Shown in pieces: positions 35,653-48,700 of a DNA stretch of 64,000 bases; within the stretch, counting starts at the first letter, position 1; each line of letters opens with the position of its first letter. Where the stretch lies: positions 16,073,310 to 16,137,309 of the forward strand of contig NC_092575.1 in assembly GCF_037975245.1 (NCBI RefSeq), given 5' to 3'. Position numbers and translations under genes: made by a program. The notes beneath the pieces were generated by a model. That model was given only the letters and a program-made list of their open reading frames with translations, did not search any database and had not been told where the DNA came from. Source of the stretch: Apostichopus japonicus (Eukaryota; Echinodermata; Holothuroidea; Aspidochirotida; Stichopodidae).

Positions 35653-37576
35653 TAGCTGATTCGAGAATTAATTGTGTAAATCCACTAAGCCGCTTTAATA
35701 TATGTGATTTCCAATGTTTGATAATTGTTCATATAGTTCCAATGAAATTTCCCTTGAAGGCAAATTTCCTTCGGATGATGGTATTAAGCGATCCAAATTC
35801 AACTTCAAGGATAACCACATAATTTACTCATCTCGAAGACGATCTAAAAGAGAAAAGTGAGAGAGAGAATATATATAGAGGGAAAAAGAAATGTTATGAC
35901 CTTGATTTAAGAATCGCATCAGCTAATATCACTTTTATACTCCTTGATAATATTAATGTCTGGACCTGGAGGTTACGAGAACTATATATTGAAATCATAA
36001 ATCGCGTCTGGGATATTTTGTACCGAAGGAGAAACAACTGTGATATTACAAAAACAAATATTGTAAATTAACATTTTGTGATTACGTTTCGCACTTTTGT
36101 CCAGGCTGCCAAATATTTAATGTGGAGAAGAAAAAATGTGTCACAAAACAACAGCTGTTGTAGATAAGTCGATACCAATTATAGAACAGTGAGAATGAAA
36201 AAAAAAAAAAAATTGGAAGGGGAGTGTCAAAATGAAGGCAAGAAGTATGTTAATTTGAACACCAACTAGAACAATGGTGATTGGTCTATAATCTAACGTA
36301 TTGTTTATGTAATCACAAATGTGAGATCAAATTCTTCAGATGTGTAAATCCAATTGGGTATGCATTTATATATAGTGTTTTTTAGTTTGTCTCCGCGTGT
36401 GAAAAGCTTGCATTCTAATAGCGGGAACACCTTGATCTCTCTCACGAATGTATTGTTATAATAACAATTGAAGCAATTGTTTCAAAGTAACTCTATGCAT
36501 CAGTAGTAAACTAATACACCTGACATTCGTTAGCTATAATACTGTGTATTTTAATATGAAGTACAAAATTCGTAATTCTGTTAATTAAATTCTTAGAATT
36601 TCATCACAAAAAAACACACATTTTTTTTCTAGAAATTTAACTTCTTCTGTGGTTTAATCATTGCAAATATTATAAAAAAAATATGGCTATGATGACATTT
36701 TTCATTCTGCTGTTGTCAGATGCATTACAACAAAATATCACAAAATTGGAAAACAAAATAACATATCTTGGCGATAGAGAATGCCATGAGGATGAGGTTT
36801 TTGCGTTAAGATGCAAAATAATTGCGGAATTTTACTAAGCAATTAACTTCAATTATCGGAAAATACTTTTAAGTCAAGGTTTTCAGGTATCATTTTATCA
36901 GCATAACTATTGCAAGTTCACGCTATAAAACACATTGCATGTGTTCATCTTACAAAATAGAGGGAGAAAACAAGCAATTAATACTAGAATATATTTAGCA
37001 ACTTTGTTTTGTGAAAAGAAAAAACAACTAAAGGAATCATATGTAGCCAATAGTGTGAATTGCTCGCTGCAAATTTTATATAGTGACGTCCAAATTCATA
37101 GAATTGGAATAATTTTTCGCCCAAACATTTTTTTTTTCCATTTCAGTTACCCAATTCGCCATGTAATGTGAAATAACATTCAAGTTGTCTATAATTTTTA
37201 TCCTTCGCTAAGAAAGACAGAATGAAAAAGCAACAGCCCTTAAAACGGTTGCCAGGCAACAGCAGTAATCAGGAATTAATTTGACACTCATATCGCCTCG
37301 TCACATGCTGCGTAGAAAAAGAAATGATATTGTATTAAATTTACATTCAATTTTTTGCAAACGTTTATTCATTCCGCCTATACAACACGAAACGTAATTG
37401 GAGTTTCGTAGCCGCTTTTTCTTCCTTTAGATATATAGCAGGTAAAATGTGTTGGCAGGGTATAACTATAGAATGTCTTATCTGACCAATATGTAAATAA
37501 ACGTTTTCGCTATTCTAGTGTTTTCGTTTGCATATGCGGCAAAGAGTTAGTTCTACACTGAAAGTATACGTATTTA

Positions 37577-37583
<7 letters not shown>
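35653..37583. other. Unique AT-rich DNA
   Basis: A and T runs only; no gene, RNA or transposon boundary recognised. Confidence 0.4.

Positions 37584-37632
<49 letters not shown>
37584..37632. repeat. (TA)n microsatellite
   Basis: Pure TA array preceded by GTGTGTG. Confidence 0.95.
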
Positions 37633-37634
<2 letters not shown>

Positions 37635-37894
37635 TGTTTGATAGGCCTATTTCCTTTTGTTTTTTAGTTTAGAAATATCTTAATTGCTAAAACAAAATTC
37701 TTAAAAAAAAACATTCTCAAAGGTTGACTCTATATATAGGCAGAATTTCGTAGTTGTGATATGTCATAGCTCAAGAAAAACAATTAAAAAAATAAATAAA
37801 CATAAAACAACACACAGTTGAGAGCTAGTATAATGTTTCTAAAGCTACGCTTTCCCAGTTTTCAGGATATTCATATATTTAAAATATGCTAAAA

Positions 37895-38290
37895 CTCTGG
37901 AATACTCCTTTAAAGACTAAAATTGATAAATTCAAGTTGCAGCATATACCGACTCAAATTTTATCCATTTTGGTTTGGTTCCATTTGCGTCCGGCATATA
38001 TCATGAAACGAGGCAACGAGGCAAAGAAATTATCAAGCATATACCACCCATCGGTGCTCCCTTGTACATATGAGATCAAATATTCATTTTTAGGCTGAGT
38101 TATTAAAATTTTGAAAACAGTAATTTTTTTTACATCACGTCATTTAAGCCTGAACTGAAAGGCTGACGTCATCACCATCGATTCAGACTTTATAAGATAT
38201 TCCAGAATTTCTTATATTTTAAAGCTGAATCTGGAAAACGGAATAGCTTCAAGAACATTATTAGCACTCAAAATGTTCTGTGATTGTTCA
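37895..38290 (+). repeat. Dispersed repeat R1, copy D, with possible inverted ends
   Basis: The left part carries CTGGAATACTCCTTTAAAG (37897-37915) and the right CTTTATAAGATATTCCAG (38188-38205), which are near complements of each other and of the family motif CCTTAAAGGAGCATTCCAG. Between them GGCTGAGTTATT and AAGCCTGAACTGAAAGGCTGACGTC align with copies A and B. The sequence after 38207 (GAATAGCTTCAAGAACATTATTAGCACTC) also aligns with copy B, so the repeat does not simply stop at the inverted motif. Confidence 0.55.
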
Positions 38291-39249
38291 TATATCAACA
38301 TTAAAAATTTGCTGTCAGTCATCGCCCCTCTCACACCCTGACAACCCCCCCACCCATTCCCAAAGGAAATATGTTATATTACTGTTATTCATATCTCTTT
38401 TATTTGTCACGTGATTCCCTCTAATTTTCATGGGCGCGAGGGAATCAAATTTTAACGTCGTAGCTCTCTGAAGTGGAGAATTATCAAATCAATTGCGGAA
38501 ATATGTCAAACATTAAGGTCAACCATGAAACATCTGACACAATATAATTAAGGTCTCATTTTTCTTTCTACTTTTTACCGGTATTGCTGGCTTATATAAG
38601 CCTAGTAATGAGAATTATACTGGGAGTCAAAGTCAAGAATCACTCTGTAACGGGTAAGCTTTCTTCACATCTGACTCTCTATTCTAAGTGTAATTATATA
38701 TACTCTTCCCTATTCAACGGCTATAAAATCATACATTACGTTACAATCGACGAAACCAATATGGTTTTTTGAATTTCAAATCTTTGTTATTCGAAACCTA
38801 CAACCTACTTATACTGTCCTACTTCAAATGAAAGATCTTGAATTAAGAAGTTTCACTTTTTTCCACCTAATTCTTGCTTCTTTTTATTTTTGGTACTCTA
38901 GACTGTCGGAAATTAAGAGCATCAGTCACGCATTGCTTAACGTTAAGATGCAGTGGGGGAATACCCCATCGAATTGGTTAGCGTTTTGTGATATTAAAAG
39001 AAATTGGATTGCGGCAACAAGCTAAAGAGCTGATTATATCTAAGACAAATGAAGTCGATATCAAAGTCGGTTCAGTAATTTGAAAGGAAGTTAACATTAT
39101 ATGTTAGCAACAAGATGTCCCCCCCCCCCGGTTGTGGTTAAGATGAGCTCAGTATAGTAAGTATGACTTCATATTTGGTTTTCAGTATAAGATATAGTAA
39201 GGTTCAGGTAAAATGTTTCTTTAAAAAGAATACATTTTTAGTCAAAAAT
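38291..39249. other. Unique DNA
   Basis: A poly-C patch near 38345 and 39120. No coding signature. Confidence 0.4.
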
Positions 39250-39350
39250 AGTGACTATATAAAGCAATATAGTTTAACATGAATGTTCAAGGCCTGGACC
39301 GAGGAGCTGATCTCATCATCAATGTTACCTTTAAGGAATAGTTTATATAT
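39250..39350 (+). repeat. Dispersed repeat R1, fragment E
   Basis: A short piece aligned to the other copies through GGCCTGGACCGAGGAGCTGA, CATCATCAATG and CCTTTAAGGAATA. Confidence 0.5.
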
Positions 39351-39394
39351 TGGTCCATTATTTTAAAATCTGACTATCTTGACAAACTAACAGT

Positions 39395-39648
39395 CTGAGC
39401 AACACATACATAACCATCATACACACAAATGTTCCATTTGTATGGAACGAAAATTGCCAAAATTATCAAACTGCTCGTACTATAAATACATATATGTTAG
39501 TTGCTCAGTTATGTGTGTGCCTATGTATATTGCGATTGTGCATCATAATTGATACACACACACACACATAACTGAACAACGAACACATAATTGTACGCGC
39601 GGTTTGGTCATTTAATTTCAAATGGCGTTCCATACATTTGTGTTGCAC
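39395..39648. repeat. Imperfect foldback, arms ~110 bp
   Basis: The left arm contains ACACAAATG, TATGGAACG, TTGCTCAGTTATGTGTGTG; the right arm is its complement with gaps, containing CACACATAACTGAACAAC, CGTTCCATACATTTGTGT and GTTGCACTC. The centre is near 39540. Arms differ by several indels, so this is old. It may be a decayed inverted-repeat transposon. Confidence 0.6.
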
Positions 39649-40016
39649 TCTGACATATTATATGGAGACATAACAAGGTTTGCCTAAAGTACTACTCCCT
39701 CAAAGGAATTAGATGTCTTTCGGTATATAGAGATTACTCTTGATTTTATTTAACAACCGTAATCTTTTTTTTTGATCAGGAAGTCTCAAATACAATAATT
39801 GTACACTTACTTGTAATTGCCAGACCGAACGTTCCCTAATGTATAGCCTCGTTGGACGGAATCGTTTCCTTAGTCAAGCGAAGAGAAATGAATGAAAAGG
39901 TCGCAAAATGTCGCGAACTCTTACCTAACGTCAAAGGTAAAATAAATACAAGTGAACATGAAGATACCATCTTGATGTTCAATAATGATAGAGAGGCTCG
40001 CTTCAGCAAATTCATT
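39649..40016. other. Unique DNA
   Basis: Overlapping short frames on both strands at about 39836-40064, with no codon bias. No feature called. Confidence 0.4.
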
Positions 40017-40686
40017 ATTGACATCATGTACTTTATAGGCCTACCCTCAATCCTGCTGTATTGACATCATGTATACTTCATAGACCTACCTTAATCCTAC
40101 TGTATTGACATCATGTACTTCATAGGCCTACACTCCATCCTACTGTATTGACATCATGTACTTCATATGCCTACCCCATAGAATGGCCTACCTTCAATCC
40201 TACTGTATTGGCATCATGTACTTCATAGGCCTACCCTCAATCCTACTGTATTGGCATCATGTACTTCATAGGCCTACCCTCAATCCTATTGTATTGGCAT
40301 CATGTACTTCATAGGCCTACCCTCAATCCGCATCATGTACTTCATAGGCCTACACGCCATCCTACTGTATTGACATCATGTACTTCATATGCCTACCCCA
40401 TAGAATGGCCTACCCTCAATCCTACTGTATTGGCATCATGTACTTCATAGGCCTACCCTCAATCCTACTGCTTGGCATCATGTTCTTCATAGGCCTACCC
40501 TCAATCCTACTGTATTTGCATCATGTACTTCATAGGCCTACCCTCAGTCCTACTGTATTGGCATCATGTACTTCATAGGCCTACCCTCAATCCTACTGTA
40601 TTGGCATCATATTATACTTCATAGGCCTACCCTCAATCCTACTGTATTGGCATCATGTACTTCATAGGCCTACCCTCAATTCCTAC
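40017..40686 (+). repeat. 43-bp satellite, about 15 units, with higher-order structure
   Basis: The unit is GGCATCATGTACTTCATAGG followed by CCTACCCTCAATCCTACTGT and ATT (43 bp). Most units are nearly identical. A variant with CATATGCCTACCCCATAGAA inserted before the next CCTACC occurs at about 40165 and 40387, 222 bp apart, each preceded by a CCTACAC(T/G)CCATCC variant; this shows that a block of about five units was duplicated as a whole. Frames of 63-66 codons here are by-products. Confidence 0.95.
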
Positions 40687-41210
40687 GTAGGTATGTATAT
40701 ACAACGGTTTACCTATTCAGTCTTTTTGCTCTTCTTTCCTCCTTATTGTAAGGAAAAATTCCCTTATAGTTTGAGTAAGGATGTGGTGCGAACATGGTAT
40801 TTGCAGCTATGGAATTACACTACATTGCTAGTTTTTCAAGTCCAAGCTAGCCAAAAGGCCAGAAGAATGGCCCTTCCTATAGTTAGAGGGTAACATGCAA
40901 CATAAACTAAAGAATCTTACTGTAAGAATACGTGTTCCTAGACACTCCAAAAATTAAGAAAAAAAAAGTAAGATGGGTTCTCCTAATTGTGGGTTCAAAA
41001 TATATAAGCTAACTAAAATACAATTGCTAATATATACTATGATTCTAGCAAGCATTAGGTAGAAATAGTAGAATGATGGGTTCATTATTCAGATTCCAAA
41101 TTTGAGTTAAAATGTTGTACTGGAAGCCACCCGACGTGTAAGTTGTAATCCATAAGCCGTTGCGGGCTTCTCCCACATTTGTGGTCGCTTAACCGTCGCA
41201 ATAATAACTG
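40687..41210. other. Unique DNA
   Basis: No gene or repeat boundary recognised. Confidence 0.4.
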
Positions 41211-41360
41211 ATTATTATTATTGTTATTATTATTATTATTATTACTACTACTACTACTACTACTACTATTACTATTACTACTACTATTATTATTTTTATT
41301 ATGATTATTACTATTATTATTATTAGAAGTACTAGTAGTATAGTAGTAGTAGTAGTAGTG
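41211..41360. repeat. Compound ATT/ACT to TAG trinucleotide repeat
   Basis: (ATT)n changes to (ACT)n, back to ATT, then to (AGT)n near 41335-41359. The ACT and AGT blocks are complementary, so the array can fold on itself. Asparagine/serine or isoleucine/valine frames here are by-products. Confidence 0.93.
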
Positions 41361-43194
41361 GTTATAGAACCGCACACACTTCACACCCGAGAGTTCTGCC
41401 CCCCCCCCCCTGAACTCCTTGTTGTTAAAATTAAGTTACAAAAGTATAAATTTGATCAAGAGATGCTGCCTAGTATATACATATAATTGTTTAGCAGACC
41501 TGTCGCGTGTGCATTCCTCTGTTTCGGTAGTGATTTCGATATCCATCAATACCTCCCCCTCCCTCCCCATCTCCTACGAGATATCCTAAATTCGCCATTG
41601 CCATCTAACTCATTGTGTAATACTCGACAAACATCGCAATTACTATCCAATATATACATGAAATTCCCTTAACACGTATAGATGTGTGTTTTTGTCATCT
41701 CAAACGGACACTGAAATGGCAAGCCACGTTTAAATATGCAATATATACGTAACTACATCATTGGAGTGTTCTCCTGTCTTGTCAGGATTAGTTTCGTCTG
41801 GTCCCACCTTGTCTTAATATTACAGGTTTAATTGTATCAGAATTTAAGAAAAAGTAAACATATCAGTAATTTCAAGAATTATATATCAATTTTATTTAAT
41901 CAACTTGAGAAAGCTGTTTTCGGTTTGAACGTAATAATTACTGGCGTAGACTATATTATGTTGTAAAAGAAACACACACACACACACACGCATACATGTT
42001 TGCGTTTCATTCAGACCGAGGACCCCATTGTATTTCCCATTGTTCAAATCCACGTACCCTAACTTTAACAATACCCCATACAATAGAATTCTTCCGAGGA
42101 CGTGGTGATTCTTTAGAAATCACAACCGAGGACCTGAAATTCTTTTGTTCAAGTCCTCGGTTAGATAGCAAAACAAACGCGTACATACACACTGTTTGTA
42201 TATCGGTGTATGGCTAACATTCTCGATAAAAGACAGACATTATCAACTGACATCTGTCATGACAGCATCAAACCAGATATATTTTACATTTAACCATTTG
42301 CCGTGGCATTGACAAACGGTGTACACTCACATGAAAACACGATTGCACATGTATACTGGGGGATACACATCTTTGAGCTGGATTTTAGCGTTTCAATATT
42401 CCAGCCAAACACATGTTACATTCACAGATAAGTGAGTACTCCGCAATCTTGTCATAAAAAAAGGAGCCAAGCATGGCGAATTATATAACTGAAAAGTTAA
42501 TAACCATAATTATTCTATTACGCAAAACTTATTATCTCACAGATCAAACTTGATGTTTTATTTTTGGTTTGTTTGTGGCAACGCTTTGACAATTTAACGT
42601 AATTTTTTTTTTTTTATGATTCCTGGTGAGAGTTCGGTGGACTTTAATCAAACAAAAACTAGTTTAAAGGCACCCTACCATTCCTTTAACCGTAGGTGCT
42701 GAAGCTAGATCGACCCCAAAAACCAACTGTGTCCCCGTCCCCTCTTTTTCCCCTGTTCGTATTTCCTTAATATTTATAACATGAAAAATGTGAACATACC
42801 ATTCCATATCCCATATTTTTCACAGGCTCTCTCCATATTTTCCCCGCCTCTACCCTCCCCCCCCCCCCAAGGCTTACCACGGCCCGGGCCTGTATTGTTT
42901 CCTTCATCTCCTCTCCTCATGCCCGTACATCTACTATGACACCACGAATTGTACGATATAGCTTGGATTACCAATGACCCCTTTTAATCGAATGTTGGGT
43001 GATACCATAGTACCGTATGTGTCGTAAATCCCCGCTGTGCGTGTACATCGATATACCTTCATTAACGTTCTTTTGTTGGGATGGGGAAAGGAAAAAAGCA
43101 TCAAATTAACAACAACAAAATCAAGAAGAAAAATATCATCATAACTCTTTCTCTGCTGCAGAAAAATGGAACAAGGGCAGTCTTGACGAGAGGG
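41361..43194. other. Unique DNA with minor repeats
   Basis: Poly-C at about 41400-41411 and 42858-42867, and a (CA)n near 41971-41990. A short hairpin AACCGAGGAC...GTCCTCGGTT lies at about 42125-42164, with further CGAGGAC copies at about 42019 and 42095. No gene recognised. Confidence 0.4.
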
Positions 43195-43370
43195 GCGGAT
43201 GAGGGGGGTGGCAAGTTCAACTATAGGGGGCAGGGCATTATGGGATAAAGAATAATGCAGTCTCATTTTCATAATGTATAAAAGGAAAAGGAAAAATTCA
43301 GAAGGAGTACTTCGGGCCCGGTGACATAATTTTTCCCCGGGGTTCAACCTGGCCCTCGATGCTACTGCAT
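43195..43370 (+). repeat. Dispersed repeat R2, copy B
   Basis: Shares a G-rich start, TCTCATTTTCATAATGTATA, CCCCGGGGTTCAACCTGGCC and CTCGATGC with the R2 regions at 8255 and 43930. A 148-codon minus-strand frame (42934-43380) runs through it, but the frame is not kept in the other copies. Confidence 0.5.
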
Positions 43371-43929
43371 ACAAGTACACGAGAGGAACAGAACGATAAA
43401 GAAAAACTCAAAATGTATAAAATATAGTCAGGGTTTGTGAAGATTTAAAAATTTCACTAAACTTAAGTTACAAGTTATTTATGCTCATACCCAATATTAA
43501 TCAATTCAGTTGAAATATTCACATCTGATATGCGTCAAAATGCAGAGTATGGTTAAAATAAACAGAAGAGAACTATGATGATGATCACCAGCATATGACA
43601 TTGAACTATATTTCAGCTTAATGTATATAAATCATACTTTACTTTATTCAAAACTCAGTGTTTGAACATTTGCTGAAATGTTTAATCAAACAAACAGGCA
43701 CTTATGGAAAGAGAGAAAATGCAAATAAATCTCTTCTTAAGATCATTCAAATGGAATTCGAAGAGATTCATTCCACTAATGAAACAAATGAGGTGTAAAA
43801 TCACAAAAAAAAATCAACAAGAATATGTGTAGTCTGATGGAATTATTTTAACATTTTGTCAAATAAATTTAAAAAAAAATATCTTCAATATCTTCATATG
43901 TCTTCACAGCCTCTGGTCCGTTGTCTTAC
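43371..43929. other. Unique AT-rich DNA
   Basis: A-rich sequence between two R2 copies; nothing gene-like. Confidence 0.4.
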
Positions 43930-44100
43930 TGGGGGTCGGTGGGGGAGGGGGAGGGCGGGATAATTGGAGGGGCCTGCGAAAATACAATTAAAGTATAGTG
44001 TCTTCTCATTCTCGTATTCATTCTCGAAAGAATTAGAGCGCAAAAAGTGGGTCCATTCATTTGTCCCCTGGGACTGACCTAACTCTCGTCGCCTCTGAAA
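43930..44100 (+). repeat. Dispersed repeat R2, copy C
   Basis: G-rich start, then GGGGCCTGCGAAAATACAAT, GTGTCTTCTCATTCTCGTAT, TTTGTCCCCTGGGACTGACC and CTCGTCGCCTCTG, in the same order as the other two copies. Confidence 0.5.
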
Positions 44101-44620
44101 ATAGATTTACATTCAATCTACCATAAATATCTATAGTTTGGTTTATTTTTTCCTTCAGTTTGTAAATTGTCGGGCAGCAGAATGTTTCCTTTAACGGAAA
44201 TGGAAACCAAATAGATTACCTGCGAGCTTATAAATCATTTGGGTAAAAAATAAACATAAAAAACCTGCAGAAAGACCTTGAAGGCGCGTTCTCTCAGTAG
44301 AAATTTATCTTCAGGTGCTTAAAAATTACTTCAACATTAGCAAGTTTATGAATAATACGAAAATGTAGGCAGAGTAAAAACAAGCTGTCGCGTAACTATT
44401 TTTTTTTATCGCGTGAAAGAATTTGTCTTCGATCTAATGTTAGTCTTGGTTTTTATTGCTTTCTAATCCTTCCTAATCATGGCAGGAATATACATTTTAC
44501 GCGATTATTTCAGTCCAGCTATTTTAACTTCGAACTAACCTATATTGGAATTTTGAAATGTAGAAATGCATTCTTTTGCTGTTTGCGTTTCATAAGACTA
44601 TATATATAAGACTATGTAAG
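44101..44620. other. Unique AT-rich DNA
   Basis: No feature recognised. Confidence 0.4.
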
Positions 44621-44621
44621 A

Positions 44622-44674
<53 letters not shown>

Positions 44675-44818
44675 TATATATGTATATGTTTATATATATA
44701 TATATTTATATATATATGCGTATATATATGTATATGTTTATATATATATATATATAAACATATACATATATACGCAAATATATATATATATATATATATA
44801 TAAATATATATATATAGG
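44621..44818. repeat. Compound (TA)n with GCGTATATATGTATATG palindromes
   Basis: A pure TA array (to about 44671) is followed by two GCGTATATA(TA)TGTATATGTTTATA blocks. The second, at 44718-44775, is followed by its own complement CATATACATATATACGC around a TA centre, so it is a nearly perfect palindrome of about 58 bp. Cruciform formation is plausible. Confidence 0.92.
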
Positions 44819-45339
44819 ATATTGGTCACTCCCTCTGTAAATACACTTAAACCGTATATTGGGGGTCGGGATGGGGGCGGCTAGTAAGGTAATTTTGAGG
44901 ATGGAAGTAGAATACTTGTGTGTGGGTGGGGTGAAAACCTATGTGTCGGAAGAGATAAAACTTGATAAAAATGTTACAAATGAAACAATGCTTAATCATA
45001 TAAACATTTCTGAAGTATTTCTTTTCGCGCAGAACTATTTGCAATTAGCTGGTAATAATTACAACCGGGTATAATCCCCTTTATTACGCATTCTAAAGAA
45101 AGGCTCCTGCAGTGTGTTGAATTTATACACGAAAAGTATATCCAAATTTCATTTTGTTCTTGACGTAAGCGAAATGGCTGAAGCTAAATTGGTGCAGTAT
45201 GGGTGGAGTTACTCTATAATTTCGTGTTGACCATAACAGCTTCCGCTCAAAGCTTTTAAACTGAAACAAATTTAGCAGGCTCTGTCTTCGTTCAGCTGCA
45301 AAACTAGAGACAAGAGGAAGAAAAAGAAGATCTGTTCTG
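44819..45339. other. Unique DNA
   Basis: Short frames on both strands; none with coding bias. No feature recognised. Confidence 0.4.
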
Positions 45340-45345
45340 GACGTA

Positions 45346-45789
45346 TATGGCAAGCCATGTGGGACAAACACCGCATAATATATCCGCGTATTAATAGGAA
45401 TTTATACGCGTATTAATTGGAATATATACGCGTATATATTATTAGCCAATCATATGGCTTAAATATATCCGCGTATTAATTCGAATATATCCGCGTATTA
45501 ATTCGAATATATACACGTATTAATTCGAATATATACACGTATCAAATAAAATACATATGGGGATTAAATCCAATATATGTACGGATTTATTAGAATATAC
45601 ACGAAAACACATTTCCGCTCTTGCTGTGTACATATACCAACGATAAATGTTATGGCAGGCTCGCGAGATCGCTTCAAAAAGCGAAACTTTACACATGTAC
45701 AACACGTGTATATTCGAATTAATACGCGTATATATTCGAATTAATACGCGGATATATTATGCGGTGTTTGTCCCACATGGCTTGCTATA
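45346..45789. mobile_element. 444-bp inverted-repeat element with internal ~21-bp repeats
   Basis: The inverted ends are TATGGCAAGCCATGTGGG and the complement of TATAGCAAGCCATGTGGG, continuing through GACAAACACCGCATAATATA and TCCGCGTATTAAT for more than 50 bp of near-identity, then on more loosely to about 85 bp. The flanks share GACGTA directly (45340-45345 and 45790-45795). Inside each end the unit ATTAATTCGAATATATACGC, itself almost palindromic, is tandemly repeated with small changes. The unique core (about 45550-45700) shows no coding sequence. The superfamily cannot be named from the ends; the duplication length of about 6 bp is uncertain because the flanks are AT-rich. Confidence 0.82.
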
Positions 45790-45795
45790 GACGTA

Positions 45796-48700
45796 TATAT
45801 AATAAATGCCCCTCACGTAATCTGAAAAGTCTTTCATCTTTCGATCTGCAACATAATATGTTAGGCATGGAAAGAACGCAAACGATCATGTGTACGCACA
45901 CAAACGATACAGAGCGGTGATATAGGTTATATGATACAAGTATACCTCCGCAACTTTAAAATTGTATATCTATACACACAGTATATACATTGCAAGAACT
46001 CCCATACTTTACAATAACGCCCTGCAGAACCAAAAGCATTGTAGAACCCCCCCCCCCCCCATATATATATATATCCACAAGGTCACGTGCACAATCCTCC
46101 CCTGCTATAACGGCACAAACCATATGATTCTCAGCAACATACTTACTTGATGTTCTATTGGTCAATTCGGATTCGCTGTACATGAACCTCAGAGCAACCT
46201 TGAGTTTGGTCGCTATGTTTCGATAATTAAAACTGCATTGATCAAACGGAATATAGACGTTTTGCAAGTTTCTTATGTTTTTATTGAAGACTTGGAATTT
46301 TTTATCGTCTAATATACGTTCCAACTATCGAAACAGTTTTTAAAGGGTACCGAAACATGCAGTTATATTAAAGATGATGTGTCATGCAAGTATATTAATA
46401 AAAGCACATTAATTTATCAATCTTCGCAAAATAAGTGTTAGCGTTTTTACGGAATCGTTTTTATTTCCCCGCTTGGCAAACTTTGAACTTGTTGACATTG
46501 GTTATGTGCACTGAACGTAATTGAATGTAGTATAAGTGGCGTACAGTACAGAAACATAACAGAGAGCATTGAGACCAAAAACCTGGTAGTTACATAAATG
46601 TTTACCATATATGAGTTCAATCGTACATAACAGCATGTATTCAACGGCATAATTTTTTATCAAGGGAATATAATATACGTCCATGACCTTTCATATTACA
46701 CATCCAATCTTTTTTTATCGATTTTCTTTTACCATCACGATTCAACCTTCTAGGTTTGTTCAAAACTTGCCGGTAGGGCATATTTTTTCCCCAAATATTC
46801 TGAAAGAAATGCTCTAAATTTGATATAAGTATGCAGACCTTGAAAATTAACGCCTTAGCCGGCTGAAATCACCAAACTATAACCTTAAATCCCAACGGCA
46901 ATTATTTCTTGTTTATATTCCTCGTTTCTGTAGTGTCGTTGTCTTTTGCGTTTATTTAAAAAAAAAAATTAAAAGCAAAAAAATAAAGAGTGTTCCGCAT
47001 TCCATTGTTGTTGTCGTATTATTGACGAGGAGGAGGAGGATAGAGGGAAATCGATTAACATATTATTTGTTCAGAACTCAGGGAGTGCTGCCAACTATCC
47101 TTGATTTTCATGTTAATTATAATGCCCGTAGCAATGAATATGTAAATGTTTGTCAAACAGTAGATTTTTTTATAGGAATAAACGTGGTGACACACAACAC
47201 ACTGCAGAACGTGATAGGTTAGTCCTAGTCTTGAGCGATTCATATCGCCATTTTGTTTTCTGTTGTTGTTCATATTAGTGTTGATGTCTGTAAATAGGTT
47301 GTTGCTCTTTACGATGAACGCGTTTTCCAACTTCAAGACATTTTATGAAATAAAATTCGTTTGTCTATAAAAGATACCTCGCAATTCAATGAACAGTTTT
47401 ATAAATCCAAATTGCACATGCGCAAACGTGAGATTGAAGGTCGCCCGTGCTAACCAATAAGCTTGCCTTAATCTGCAGTGTTATGTGTCAACAACCTGTT
47501 ATTTATCGCCAATTATAAACTAAACAACGGCGTTAAAGTAACCAAATTAAAATACAAAACGTATATCACCAGGTTGGCATCTTAAATGTCGACGAAGATA
47601 TGAATTTTAATTAACTACATTAAACAACAGCTTGAAATTAGACAAGCAATTATGCTTCAACAAATTTCTGACTTTGAACGGCGCGTTCTAGTTCGACAGC
47701 AATAAATTAGTTGCTGACAACAACTCATTATGTTAAACAACAGACTGACGGCAAAACAGCAAAAACAACCTTTACAATAGAAAACAACAAAATGGTTGCT
47801 CTTTTGGCGTTCCATAAGCTGTAGTCATCTACGAAAGATGAATTACGGTAACTCACCGGGTGTGCTTTAATAGCAGGTAACACATTGCATCAGCTTGCAT
47901 GCCATTTTTTGTGTATTCATTTCTGTTTTTGTTTTCAATTTATCATTTGATGTGTTCACCTAGGAAGTGGGCTGGGGCGTGTGGACGGGGGGGGGGGAGA
48001 TAAGACACGTAGCAGAGAGCAGCAAAGTCTTCTTGCATTGACAATGTATAATTATATATATTCCTTAATCAACCGCAAAAGCAAGCTTTAGTGTTTCTCG
48101 ATCGCTTTGTTATTTTGTAATTTTCGTCAGTTTAATATTTTTCGTCTAAAACTTTGGTTTGTTTCTATTGCTTATTATTATTTACAAGTAAAAGATCTTC
48201 TTCAAAGGCGAACTGAAATGTAAGCAGACTCACAAGGACACAATGAAAATAGACAGAAATAAATCGGACCACTTAAGAAAAACTGGACCATTGAACAAAA
48301 TCGGACAGAACGACGGGCAAAAAGATGGGAAAAAAAGTAAGAAAGAGATAGAGAAGATGGAAAGACCAAGGAGAAGAAATGGTTGTAACAATTGGCCAGG
48401 TGTAAATATTCATAATTAGTACAATCTTTCTATCGTATTGTCCAATGTTAATTGTGTCCTTAGTCTGTTGTCTTTTCATTTCGACTTTTTATGCAGATCT
48501 TGCTAAGATCGAAACATGTATGCCCTTTAAGTTTAATATAGTTTACATACACGGGCTGGCCTGTTGCAGTAGATCAGCATTTTGTTGGCATTTTGCTTTT
48601 CTATCTCTGAAAGGAAAAGGAACTGCTTTTAGTGGCAAATTAATTTATCACCTACTGATGGTGAGAAATAGTTTTTAACTGGTATGTTATTTGGAAAAAT

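Noticed and set aside
42934-43380. 148-codon minus-strand frame, one of the longest in the window
   Set aside because: Runs through dispersed repeat R2; the frame is not preserved in the other two copies and shows no recognised domain.
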